Part shown: in pieces, positions 25,543-32,940 of the stretch
Position numbering within the stretch: position 1 is the first letter of the stretch
How the letters are laid out: each line of letters begins with the position of its first letter
The notes under the pieces: model-generated
What the model saw: only the letters and a program-made list of their open reading frames with translations
Databases searched by the model: none
Told to the model about the DNA's origin: nothing
Source: Actinomycetes bacterium
GTDB taxonomy: Bacteria; Actinomycetota; Actinomycetes; Mycobacteriales; Mycobacteriaceae
Length of the DNA: 64,000 nucleotides
Direction: 5' to 3'
Assembly (NCBI GenBank): GCA_023461275.1
Contig: JAEYMI010000004.1
Location: 48,941 to 112,940, forward strand
Program-made: the position numbers and the translations under genes

Positions 25543-26678
25543 CGCTGAGTTCCTGCCCGCCGGTCTGAATACTCGAGATACGCGCGTCCGGTACGCGTGC
25601 GACCTTCGATTTCGCCACGCCAGTGGTATCCGGCGATGTAGCCCATGCCTGCGTAGAGCCATTCAGTATCGACCGTGCCGTCGATGTAGGAGGTCGTACC
25701 GTCGTCATGAGTGAAACTCCAGGTGAAGGTCACCGGCAGCAACATTTCTGCGCGGCCGTCGTAACTGGTTGGTGCGGAAGCAAACTCGGTCACGACGAAC
25801 TCTGCCTCGGTGCCGATCCTGCGCACCCCCGTACCGACTTGTCTGAGATCCGCGCCCATGAGGGCGGTGAGGCGACCGAAGGCACCGAGCGTGCAGGCAA
25901 CGATCTGCTCTCCGGGGCCGAGATCCACGACGTGGTAGGTGAAGAAGTCGGCCGGGATCTTCAGCGGGGTGGGGAGCATCCGCGGCAGATCCATGAACGG
26001 CGCGTAGCCGGTGCCGTACTCGAACGTGCAGGTTCCGCTGACCTGTTGCGCCGCAGATCCTTTGGTCGCAATCGTGCCCTCGTACTGACAGAGAAAGCTG
26101 TAGTGGCGGTAGATCGCGCTGTCGGAGACCCAGCTGATGTCGTCGGTGCAGTGCAGATTGAGCGCGACATCGAGGTCGTCGAGTCGGCTCCGTAAGCGCA
26201 CCGATGGGTAGTTGATCGACAAGGTGTGGTCAGGCCCGACGCGGAGAACGCTCCCGTCGGCGGCCAGTTCTGTCTCATCAGTACCGAAGACATGGAAGGA
26301 CCGGGTCGGGTCAGATTGTGCAGTGCCCCAACCCAGTTGCGTGACCCCGCGCGGCGGACCAGTGATGGCGCCGTTGTCGTCCCAGGCGCGGAATCCGGTG
26401 CCGCCGATCACGATCATGTGGGCCAGGAATCTATGCGGCTCCGGCAGATCCGGGATCATGATTCCGTAGTGAGCGGTACCCTTGGTCATGAGGCGCGTCG
26501 AACTCGGCGGAAATGTCAAGTCCTCGGGGAGGTCGTCGCGGACGGCACGATCGTGATTGGAGGCACGCATCGCCCAGGCGGCTGATGAGATCGCGAGCCG
26601 CTTGAGACCGCCGGACCGATCGGTACTGACGTAGTGAACCGGACGTGCGGACCTGGTTGACAGTTGCGTGGAACTCAT
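25539..26678 (-). CDS. Lipocalin-like (AttH/CrtC-type fold) hypothetical protein
   Basis: The 379-residue protein is mostly beta-strand with aromatic-rich motifs (GTAHYGIMIPDLPEPHRF, CTFEYGTGYAP, FFTYHVVDLGPGEQIVA) and ends GYHWRGEIEGRTRTGRAYLEYSDRR. That ending resembles the GE-x-G-x-GRGYLEY motif of AttH/CrtC-like lipocalins, which act on hydrophobic substrates. It is a paralogue of the protein at 27284-28366. Both neighbours overlap it by four bases (ATGA), so three genes form one operon. No signal peptide is seen. A lipid- or terpenoid-modifying activity is an inference. Confidence 0.6.
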   Translation of the reverse strand: MSSTQLSTRSARPVHYVSTDRSGGLKRLAISSAAWAMRASNHDRAVRDDLPEDLTFPPSSTRLMTKGTAHYGIMIPDLPEPHRFLAHMIVIGGTGFRAWDDNGAITGPPRGVTQLGWGTAQSDPTRSFHVFGTDETELAADGSVLRVGPDHTLSINYPSVRLRSRLDDLDVALNLHCTDDISWVSDSAIYRHYSFLCQYEGTIATKGSAAQQVSGTCTFEYGTGYAPFMDLPRMLPTPLKIPADFFTYHVVDLGPGEQIVACTLGAFGRLTALMGADLRQVGTGVRRIGTEAEFVVTEFASAPTSYDGRAEMLLPVTFTWSFTHDDGTTSYIDGTVDTEWLYAGMGYIAGYHWRGEIEGRTRTGRAYLEYSDRRAGTQR

Positions 26679-27193
26679 TGCATTACTCCTTGGATGGGGT
26701 AGCGGGTATCGAAGTGGCGTTGGGTATCTCCGATGATCGATGCGAAGAGTCGGCGATTGAGGGGTACACCCGCGGCGACGATCGGACCGAAGCCGCGGCG
26801 GGCGTCGAAGGCGAAACGCCACGTGAATCTGCTCCCCGAGCCCAACTCCGTGACGTGGTAGTCCTCGGCGAATGAGCGGAACAGTGGCACGTTCGCCTCG
26901 GTGGCGTAGAAGCTGTGCCGGCGGATGTCGTTGTCCCACAGAAAGAAGTGCTCACGCAGAGTCAGCACGCCGCGAAGCACGGCTACTTCCCGCCGAGTGC
27001 CGACACCGAAAGGCTCTGGGCTGAGGTAGTGCCCGCGGAGCGCACGTACCCACGGCAGCGGTTGGGGCGCTGCGATATCTGCCCAGACGGCGTCGGGATC
27101 AGCGCCCGGAACGTCGACGTCGTAGCTGAAGCTGTGTTGGGCGGTGTCGAAGTAGCTGAGGTCAATGGGCTCGAGGGCGGTCCAGATGGCCAT
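26675..27193 (-). CDS. SRPBCC-like (START fold) protein
   Basis: The 172-residue protein looks like an SRPBCC/polyketide-cyclase-type ligand-binding domain: the strand-helix opening HSFSYDVDVPGADPDAVWADIAAPQPLPW, a middle GVGTRREVAVLRGVLTLREHF strand pair and a C-terminal long helix PLNRRLFASIIGDTQRHFDTRYP. It would hold a hydrophobic substrate or product. It overlaps the downstream lipocalin-like gene by four bases and lies 90 bases downstream of the second lipocalin-like gene, so all four are likely transcribed together under the divergent HxlR regulator. Confidence 0.65.
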   Translation of the reverse strand: MAIWTALEPIDLSYFDTAQHSFSYDVDVPGADPDAVWADIAAPQPLPWVRALRGHYLSPEPFGVGTRREVAVLRGVLTLREHFFLWDNDIRRHSFYATEANVPLFRSFAEDYHVTELGSGSRFTWRFAFDARRGFGPIVAAGVPLNRRLFASIIGDTQRHFDTRYPIQGVMQ

Positions 27194-27283
27194 GGAAGAT
27201 CCTTTGGTTGATGGTCGATAGGAGTCGGATGTTTCACTGTGCGCTGAGCGCACAATGCAGCCGGTTGGGTCTGGTCGGCCGGC

Positions 27284-28366
27284 TCACGGCCGACTCACCC
27301 TGCGGCGCAGATCAATCCACTCGATGTATCCGGAACTGGTCACGGGCGCTGCGCGAAAGCTCCCGATGTAGCTATACGCGCCAACGTAGCCACGGCCATG
27401 GCCGAACCGCCACGGCGCATCGATCTCACCTTCGAGTGCGAGGACCTCGTGACCTTGGCCGTCGCGAACGAGCCACCGGATCTGTTGCGGCACAGGCATG
27501 CCGCGTCCCCACGGGTCGACTTGGTCGCGGCCCCACACCGTGACCTCGAACTCGACGTCGTCGTAGACTTCCCGGTTGCCGTCTGTGGTCCGTATATGCG
27601 CCATCAGGCAGGCCGATTGGCCGCGTGCCTGCACCTCGGTGAGCAGGACCTGAGTGACGTCGTCGAGTTGGAGAATCTGGTAGGTGAAGTAGTCCGCCGG
27701 TAGTTTGAGCCGTTGCGGCAACGGGGATGAGAACAGGTTCTGCGGTGTCATCGCCCGGCAGTATTCAAACGTCCCAAGCCCTTCCACTGTGGTCACGCCG
27801 GTATCGTCGGTGATCGTGCCCGTGTACGGCGCCAGCAGACTCAGGTGGTCATAGACCGGAGACTTGATGAAGTAGGAGACGTTGTCGGTGACCTTTAGGA
27901 GCAGGTCGACGGAGAACGTCGAATACTGCCCGCGCACAGCGACTCTCGGCAGCGCGACGTCGATCTCAAGGTCCTGACCCCACGTGAGCTTCGAGCCATC
28001 GTCCGCCAGATCGCAATCGCGTCGCGCGTCGTAGCTCCGGTAATGGTGGTGATCTCCGTGCGCGGTCGACGAAAAGACCGTCGTGGTGCGGCGGACGTCG
28101 GGCGTGACGACGAGCCCATCATTGTCGAACAACTCGGTCCCGGTCGCGCCGATCAAGGTCATCGTGTTGACGTATCGATGCGGATCGGGCAATCGCGGCA
28201 CGAAGATTCCGAAATGCGTGAAGCCCCACCGCCGCGATGCCTCATGAGGGACCAATGCGGGGCTGCCCGTGAACGGCTTCTGTGATGCGTCAACTCGACG
28301 ATCGACCAACGGCAGGGCGTACTGCAATAGAGCTGTGGACAGGGCCGTCGACATCCGGTCGTTCAC
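27284..28366 (-). CDS. Second lipocalin-like paralogue
   Basis: The 360-residue protein is a paralogue of the one at 25539-26678, sharing HFGIFVPRLPDPHRYVNTMTLIGATG (compare YGIMIPDLPEPHRFLAHMIVIGGTG), GTFEYCRAM, PADYFTYQILQLD and the ending RGYVGAYSYIGSFRA...SGYIEWIDLRRR. I chose the GTG at 28366 because GAGAGGAAA lies six bases upstream; an ATG 12 bases downstream is the alternative. It is the first gene of the four-gene HxlR-linked operon. Keeping two paralogues in one operon suggests successive steps on related substrates or a heteromeric assembly. Confidence 0.6.
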   Translation of the reverse strand: MNDRMSTALSTALLQYALPLVDRRVDASQKPFTGSPALVPHEASRRWGFTHFGIFVPRLPDPHRYVNTMTLIGATGTELFDNDGLVVTPDVRRTTTVFSSTAHGDHHHYRSYDARRDCDLADDGSKLTWGQDLEIDVALPRVAVRGQYSTFSVDLLLKVTDNVSYFIKSPVYDHLSLLAPYTGTITDDTGVTTVEGLGTFEYCRAMTPQNLFSSPLPQRLKLPADYFTYQILQLDDVTQVLLTEVQARGQSACLMAHIRTTDGNREVYDDVEFEVTVWGRDQVDPWGRGMPVPQQIRWLVRDGQGHEVLALEGEIDAPWRFGHGRGYVGAYSYIGSFRAAPVTSSGYIEWIDLRRRVSRP

Positions 28367-28660
28367 GCGAGGTTTCCTCTCCGACGAGGTTTGACGAAGT
28401 CTCATTTGATACACGTTGAATCCATTCTGTGAATCACTTCAGTTCGACCGGATGCGTCGATCGCCCGGTGTTCGCTTCCTTGTCGAGCAGCGTCACCTGC
28501 ATAGATGCCGGTAAGCGCTGGCGATGGGTGCGAATCCCGCGTGATGTCCGCGCGAGACTATGCAGATCGACATACCGATGAATAGTCCACTATTTGGACC
28601 AGATGTGCAAGGGCTCTGTGCTCGCGCGGCGCCTGGAGTGTGCCCGGTATTCTCAGAGCC
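28367..28660. other. Divergent promoter region of the HxlR-linked operon
   Basis: This 294-base space separates the divergent lipocalin-like gene and the HxlR gene. It contains no convincing coding frame. It has a run of TTTGATACACGTTGAATCC on the operon side and the inverted repeat described at 28585-28599 on the regulator side. Both promoters should be in it. Confidence 0.5.
28585..28599. promoter_or_regulatory. GTCCA-N5-TGGAC inverted repeat, candidate HxlR operator
   Basis: GTCCA (28585-28589) and TGGAC (28595-28599) flank CTATT, 62 bases before the hxlR-type start. Short inverted repeats like this are typical of HxlR regulators, and ATAG-TCCA-CTAT overlaps it as a second small dyad. The arms are short, so chance is possible. 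Confidence 0.35.
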
Positions 28661-29002
28661 ATGTCCGACGACGAGTCAGCTCCCATCCCGGGGCACGCGG
28701 TACGCGGCTCGGAGTCGGGCCGGCCGATCATGGCCGCGTTCGACCTCTTGGGTCGTCGATGGATGCTGCGGATACTGTGGGAACTCCGCTTCGGGGCGGT
28801 GAGATTCTCCGACCTCCGTCGTCGAATCCCCGAGGCGTCACCGACCACCATGTCGCAGCGCCTGGACGAACTCGTGGAAGCCAAGATCGTGACCAAAGGG
28901 CGCGCGGGCTATCGGTTGACGACGCACGGCGCAGCACTTCTCGTCAGCCTTGGGCCGCTCGAGCTGTGGGCGAAGTCATGGAAACTGGCGCACCGCGATT
29001 GA
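28661..29002 (+). CDS. HxlR-family transcriptional regulator
   Basis: The 113-residue protein is a compact HxlR winged helix: RPIMAAFDLLGRRWMLRILWELRFGAVRFSDLRRRIPEASPTTMSQRLDELVEAKIV is the family core, where the RW(M/T)LxIL motif and PxxLSxRLxEL recognition helix align well. Such dimers sense electrophiles, redox or small hydrophobic molecules. It is divergent to the four-gene operon with the F420 reductase and is its likely regulator. The ATG at 28661 is preferred over the GTG 21 bases upstream. Confidence 0.88.
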   Translation: MSDDESAPIPGHAVRGSESGRPIMAAFDLLGRRWMLRILWELRFGAVRFSDLRRRIPEASPTTMSQRLDELVEAKIVTKGRAGYRLTTHGAALLVSLGPLELWAKSWKLAHRD

Positions 29003-29058
29003 CTGTCGAGTAGTCAGTCGGGAGACCGTAGCGACGGGGCTTGTGGTGAAGTGGCGGT

Positions 29059-29100
29059 GGTCTCGATACGTCCTCGCCTAGCGGCTCGGACTACTGGTCC
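29059..29100. repeat. GTCTCGATA-type gene-end element, fragment
   Basis: GGTCTCGATACG followed by a G/C-rich dyad-like stretch with a GCGGCTCGGACTACTGG end lies downstream of the HxlR gene. It resembles the elements at 40431-40497, 42876-42944 and 55529-55575, all placed at 3' ends of genes. Confidence 0.35.
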
Positions 29101-29184
29101 TGCAAATGTCGCGCGCATCCGCGGGACTACTGGATCGGCTGTGCCGCGCGCATCCGTGCTCGAGCCTGCCTAGAGTTGAGCAGT

Positions 29185-31146
29185 ATGCGCAATCCACTGC
29201 GAACCCTCCCTGTTCTTCGCGGCGTCGTCCTCGCCATCGCACCGGTGCTGATCGTCGTCGGATGCTCGTCGTCGGACGTCGCTAGTTCAGCTGATCGGGT
29301 GACGTGCGGGGAGATCCCGACCGGCACCCAGCGCGACGCGAGCGGGGCGGCGCAGTCGTCGGCCGACATCTCGACGCGCCCGGAGGTCGCGACCGGATTT
29401 CGGACGGGCATGCAGCCGGTGCAGACCGCGACGTATGCGGCGGCGACCGCTAATCCGTTGTCCACCAAGGCCGCGTGCGAGGTACTGCGCCAAGGAGGTA
29501 CCGCGGCCGACGCACTGATCGCGGCGCAAACGGTGCTCGGGCTCGTGGAACCGCAATCGTCGGGCATCGGCGGTGGAGCGTTCGCCCTCTACTACGACGC
29601 CGGTACCCGCAAGGTCAGCGCGTTCGACGGCCGCGAAACCGCGCCGGCCGCCGCCACCGAAGACTATCTGCGCTACATCAGCCCGACCGACCAACGAGCA
29701 CCGATCCCAAGTGCCCGCGCCTCCGGCCGATCCATCGGCGTTCCGGGTGCGGTGCGCATGCTCGACGAGATCCACTCGCAGTACGGCCGCCGATCGTGGC
29801 AGTCGATGTTCGAGCCCGCGATCAGGCTCTCGGACAACGGGTTCGACATCTCACCCCGCCTAGCCGCCGCCATCGCCGACTCCGCCAAGCAACTCTCCGC
29901 CGACGACGAGGCCCGCACCTACTTCCTCAACCCCGACGGCACACCGAAGCCGGCAGGCACCCGGCTGACGAACCCGGCGTACGCGAAAACGTTGGGCGCC
30001 TTGGCTACTGATGGCTCACAAGCTCTCTATACTGGCGCGATCGCCGATGCGATTGTCGCCAAAGCGCGTTCGACGGCGGGTGGCATGACACCGAGCTTGC
30101 TCACTACCGACGACCTACGCAACTATCAGGCGAAGCGTCGTGACCCGGTCTCCACCGAGTATCGCGGACATCGCATCGTCGCGATGCCCGGACCATCGTC
30201 GGGCGGCATCACGGTAGCCGCCACCATGGGCATTCTGTCCAACTTCGACATCCCGTCGATGGGGCCCACCGACGTCGACCGCGACGGCGGGCGGCCGAAT
30301 CCTGCTGCAGTGCATCTGATCAACGAGGCCGAGCGCCTGGCGTACGCCGACCGCGACAAATACATCGCCGACCCCGACTTCATCCAGCTCCCCGGTCGCG
30401 GCGTGGCCACCATGCTCGACCCGGGATACCTCAAACAGCGTGCCGCACTGATCAATCCGAATACGTCACTCGGCAAGGCTCAACCGGGCGACTTGGGCGA
30501 AGTGCCGCTGGGCTCCTACCCGGGAACCGAACACGGCACCAGTCACATCACCGTCGCCGACCGGTACGGCAATGTCGCGTCGATGACCACGACCGTCGAA
30601 TCTGCTTTTGGCAGTTACCATATGGTCGACGGCTTCATCCTGAACAATCAGCTCACCGACTTCTCGGCTGAGCCGCGCGACTCGTCCGGTGCGTTGCTGG
30701 CGAATCGGGTGTCGCCGGGCAAGCGGCCGAGGTCGTCGATGGCTCCGACACTGGTGATGCAGCCCGGTGTCAACGGTTCACCCGACACCGTCGTCGCCGC
30801 ACTCGGATCGCCGGGCGGATCGGTGATCATCCAGTTCGTGGTGAAAACCCTTGTCGGCATGCTGGATTGGAAGCTCAATCCGCAGCAGGCGGTGTCGATG
30901 ATCGACTTCGGCACGGCCAACACCCCGACGTCGAATGTGGGTGGTGAGCATCCGTTGGTCGACACAGCGAACGACGGCGCGTCGGATCCGCTGGTGGCGG
31001 GGCTGCGGCAACGGGGTGAGGAGGTGTCGGTCGACGATCAGTCCAGTGGGCTCAGTGCGCTGCAGCGGTCGGGGTCTGGCTGGCTGGGTGGAGCCGACCC
31101 CCGACGCGAGGGCGCGGTGATGGGGGATGGGGCGCGGTTGCGGTAG
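29185..31146 (+). CDS. ggt: Gamma-glutamyltransferase (secreted lipoprotein)
   Basis: The 653-residue precursor starts with a lipoprotein signal ending VLIVVGCSS, so it should be anchored outside the membrane. The large-subunit region (about 70-440) has the glutamyl-binding GIGGGAFALYYD and the DGRETAP motif; the conserved autocleavage threonine is T452 in HGTSHITVAD, which becomes the nucleophile of the small subunit. The SPGKRPRSSMAPTLV and GSPGG motifs follow. It transfers or hydrolyses the gamma-glutamyl group of glutathione-like thiols; in a mycothiol organism the substrate may be imported glutathione. The ATG at 29185 is used; a TTG nine bases earlier is possible. Confidence 0.93.
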   Translation: MRNPLRTLPVLRGVVLAIAPVLIVVGCSSSDVASSADRVTCGEIPTGTQRDASGAAQSSADISTRPEVATGFRTGMQPVQTATYAAATANPLSTKAACEVLRQGGTAADALIAAQTVLGLVEPQSSGIGGGAFALYYDAGTRKVSAFDGRETAPAAATEDYLRYISPTDQRAPIPSARASGRSIGVPGAVRMLDEIHSQYGRRSWQSMFEPAIRLSDNGFDISPRLAAAIADSAKQLSADDEARTYFLNPDGTPKPAGTRLTNPAYAKTLGALATDGSQALYTGAIADAIVAKARSTAGGMTPSLLTTDDLRNYQAKRRDPVSTEYRGHRIVAMPGPSSGGITVAATMGILSNFDIPSMGPTDVDRDGGRPNPAAVHLINEAERLAYADRDKYIADPDFIQLPGRGVATMLDPGYLKQRAALINPNTSLGKAQPGDLGEVPLGSYPGTEHGTSHITVADRYGNVASMTTTVESAFGSYHMVDGFILNNQLTDFSAEPRDSSGALLANRVSPGKRPRSSMAPTLVMQPGVNGSPDTVVAALGSPGGSVIIQFVVKTLVGMLDWKLNPQQAVSMIDFGTANTPTSNVGGEHPLVDTANDGASDPLVAGLRQRGEEVSVDDQSSGLSALQRSGSGWLGGADPRREGAVMGDGARLR

Positions 31147-31153
31147 GCCACGA

Positions 31154-31327
31154 TTAGGTTGGAGTCGAACGGAAGTCGTATGCGGGCTTTGTGTCGAGAA
31201 TGCGGTTGAACATTGAAGTCAACTGTGAAAGGTCCTGTCGGACACGTGCGCTATGGCATGCCGTGTGCAGCTCGTCTCGATCTGTCAGCGTCCAATTAAG
31301 GCTCCCACGGGTGAGGCACCTGGTCCG
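31154..31327 (-). pseudogene. Probable decayed Fic toxin N-terminal remnant
   Basis: Directly after the VbhA-like antitoxin, where a Fic toxin gene normally starts, the same strand carries broken fragments. In one frame it reads PHPWEP and stops. In the next it reads LNWTLTDRDELHTACHSARV and on to RQDLSQL, resembling the L-x-N-x-x-G-I-T-D-x-x-E-L opening of FIC-domain toxins. The frame dies at TAA (31154-31156). The Fic motif itself is absent. The identification rests on weak similarity plus position, so it is tentative. Confidence 0.35.
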
Positions 31328-31510
31328 CTACTGCACGTTGTACCGCCGCCGGACGCGTTCGCCCAACTCTGCGGCAGTGATGGTTCCACGGGCATATTCA
31401 AGCTGGTCGTAACGTGTCGCGTCGGTGCTGCGCTCGCCTTCGAGTTCTGAGCTGCGTCGAATCCCGCGAAGTGTGCGGATGCGGCGCTTGGCCTTCTCTG
31501 GCTCGTTCAT
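31328..31510 (-). CDS. VbhA-like antitoxin (orphan)
   Basis: The 60-residue protein has the VbhA antitoxin layout: a basic first helix, the Fic-inhibition motif (S/T)xxxE(G/N) exactly satisfied by S20-S-E-L-E24-G25, and a C-terminal helix pair YDQLEYARGTITAAELGERVRRRY matching the ...RG-x-I-T-x-x-E-L... ending of the family. In VbhA/VbhT the glutamate blocks ATP binding in the paired Fic toxin. GAGGAG lies upstream of the ATG at 31510. No intact toxin follows, only probable debris, and the nearest Fic gene (23283-24455) already has its own inhibitory helix. Too short for most gene finders. Confidence 0.7.
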   Translation of the reverse strand: MNEPEKAKRRIRTLRGIRRSSELEGERSTDATRYDQLEYARGTITAAELGERVRRRYNVQ

Positions 31511-31650
31511 GCTGGTCGAACTCCTCGGACGTGGTGACCATCCCAGGATAATTGAACTGACCGACAAGATGCCGCAGCCGGCGAAATGGCTGTCTGAGTG
31601 CCTTGTACTACCGATCCCCAGAGGTCCGCGATCGAGCTGCGATCGCCTGA

Positions 31651-31719
31651 TTGGCGCTGGGCTTGCTCAGTTACGCTGACTTTGCACGGTGAGCGTAATC
31701 GTCTAACCCCAGCGCGAAC
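31651..31719. repeat. Nested-hairpin repeat element, copy B
   Basis: The outer arms TTGGCGCTGGG (31651-31661) and CCCAGCGCGAA (31708-31718) enclose an inner stem TTACGCT (31671-31677) with AGCGTAA (31692-31698) and a loop starting GACTTTGC. Compared with copy A (19922-19991), the inner stem bases differ but remain paired and the loop ACTTTGC is kept. It lies just after the stop of the DszC-like gene. Confidence 0.6.
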
Positions 31720-31740
31720 TTTCGGCGCGCGCCATCGAGG

Positions 31741-32940
31741 TCAGAAGTAGCCGTTGGCCGGGAGTGGCGTCGCGTTGACCGCGAGGTCGCCCAGCGCGAT
31801 CGCCTTGTACGACGTCGGGTTGTGCAGCGTGATGGTCCGGATGTTGCGCCAGTGCCGGTCCAGGTTGCGGGCGCGGCTTGCCGAGGATGCACCGCCGACG
31901 TCGAACAGGGCTGTCGCGGCGGGAAGGGCGATTCGGTCCACGTGCACCTTCACGCGCGCCGCCGACACTGATGCCTTCTCGAAGAGCTGCTGATCGATCA
32001 GGCCGTCGCGTGCGGGTGCGAAAGCTGCCTCGATGTCGAGTGCTGCGGCGAGGATTGCTGCGCGGGAAACGTGAGCGGCGGAGTCGATCTCGCCGATGGT
32101 CTGCAACAGCACCGGGTCGTGGCGCGGCTCGTCGGCGGGGGCGTGGTCGAAGGTTCGTGATCGTGACCGCACCAGGTCGACGGCATCGTCGGTGACCGAC
32201 AACAGGATTCCGGTGATCAGCGCCTGCAGGATCAACTGCAGCAGGGGGCCGTCGTTGGCCGCCGGGGCCGCCGACGACGGCTCGGTGATCGAGAGGATGT
32301 CGTCGGCGGTGACGAGTACGTCGTCGAATTGTGTTGTGCCAGTGCCGGTGCGATTCTGTCCGATACCGTCCCAGTCGTCGACGATGCTGATGCCGGTCCG
32401 GTCGATGGGGATCACCAGGCGTGCGATCGTGTCGGCGTAGGCGTCATTCACCGACGCCTGCACGGCCACGTAGTCGCTGAAAGCTGTTCCGGTGGAGTAG
32501 AACTTGTCGCCACTCAGGAGCCATCCGTTGTCGATGGGCCGCAGGTGGGTGCTGAAACGCCGATCGCCGGCGGTGCCGCCCCGCTCGCTGGTCGCATTGC
32601 CGAAGATCTTTCCGGCGGCGATCTCACTACTCCACCGGTCGCGCACTGGGCCGTCCGGCAGTCGTTTCACCTGCTCGACGAACCAGAAGTGGGCTCGCAG
32701 AATATGCGCCACAATCGGATCGGCGCGCGCGAGGTCGATGAGGAAATCGATGAAGTCGACGACGTCGGCGTCACCACCGCCGTGTGCGGCGTCGAGGGTG
32801 AACGCGGTGAGGCCCGCATCGGCCAACAGTCGGATCTGGGCGTGCGGATTCTCGCCGATCCGTTCGCGATCCGCTGCGCCTGCTGCGATCTCGGCGAGAA
32901 CAGTTACGCGGTCGGCGACCACCCTGGTGGCCGCGGTCAT
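31741..32940 (-). CDS. SfnB/DszC-like flavin-dependent monooxygenase
   Basis: The 399-residue protein is another acyl-CoA-dehydrogenase-fold monooxygenase, with HGGGDADVVDFIDFLIDLARADPIVAHILRAHFWFVE, GDKFYSTGTAFSDYVAVQA and DWDGIGQNRTGTGTTQFDDVLV, ending RARNLDRHWRNIRTITLHNPTSYK. The last motif is shared with DszC/SfnB and with the protein at 9899-11140. It needs FMNH2. It is translationally coupled (ATGA) to the upstream NtaA-like gene. A role in oxidising an organosulfur compound imported by the adjacent ABC transporter is inferred. Confidence 0.82.
   Translation of the reverse strand: MTAATRVVADRVTVLAEIAAGAADRERIGENPHAQIRLLADAGLTAFTLDAAHGGGDADVVDFIDFLIDLARADPIVAHILRAHFWFVEQVKRLPDGPVRDRWSSEIAAGKIFGNATSERGGTAGDRRFSTHLRPIDNGWLLSGDKFYSTGTAFSDYVAVQASVNDAYADTIARLVIPIDRTGISIVDDWDGIGQNRTGTGTTQFDDVLVTADDILSITEPSSAAPAANDGPLLQLILQALITGILLSVTDDAVDLVRSRSRTFDHAPADEPRHDPVLLQTIGEIDSAAHVSRAAILAAALDIEAAFAPARDGLIDQQLFEKASVSAARVKVHVDRIALPAATALFDVGGASSASRARNLDRHWRNIRTITLHNPTSYKAIALGDLAVNATPLPANGYF

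Noticed and set aside
31671..31892. Short minus-strand frame downstream of the DszC-like gene
   Set aside because: It is an out-of-frame shadow of that gene and of repeat copy B.
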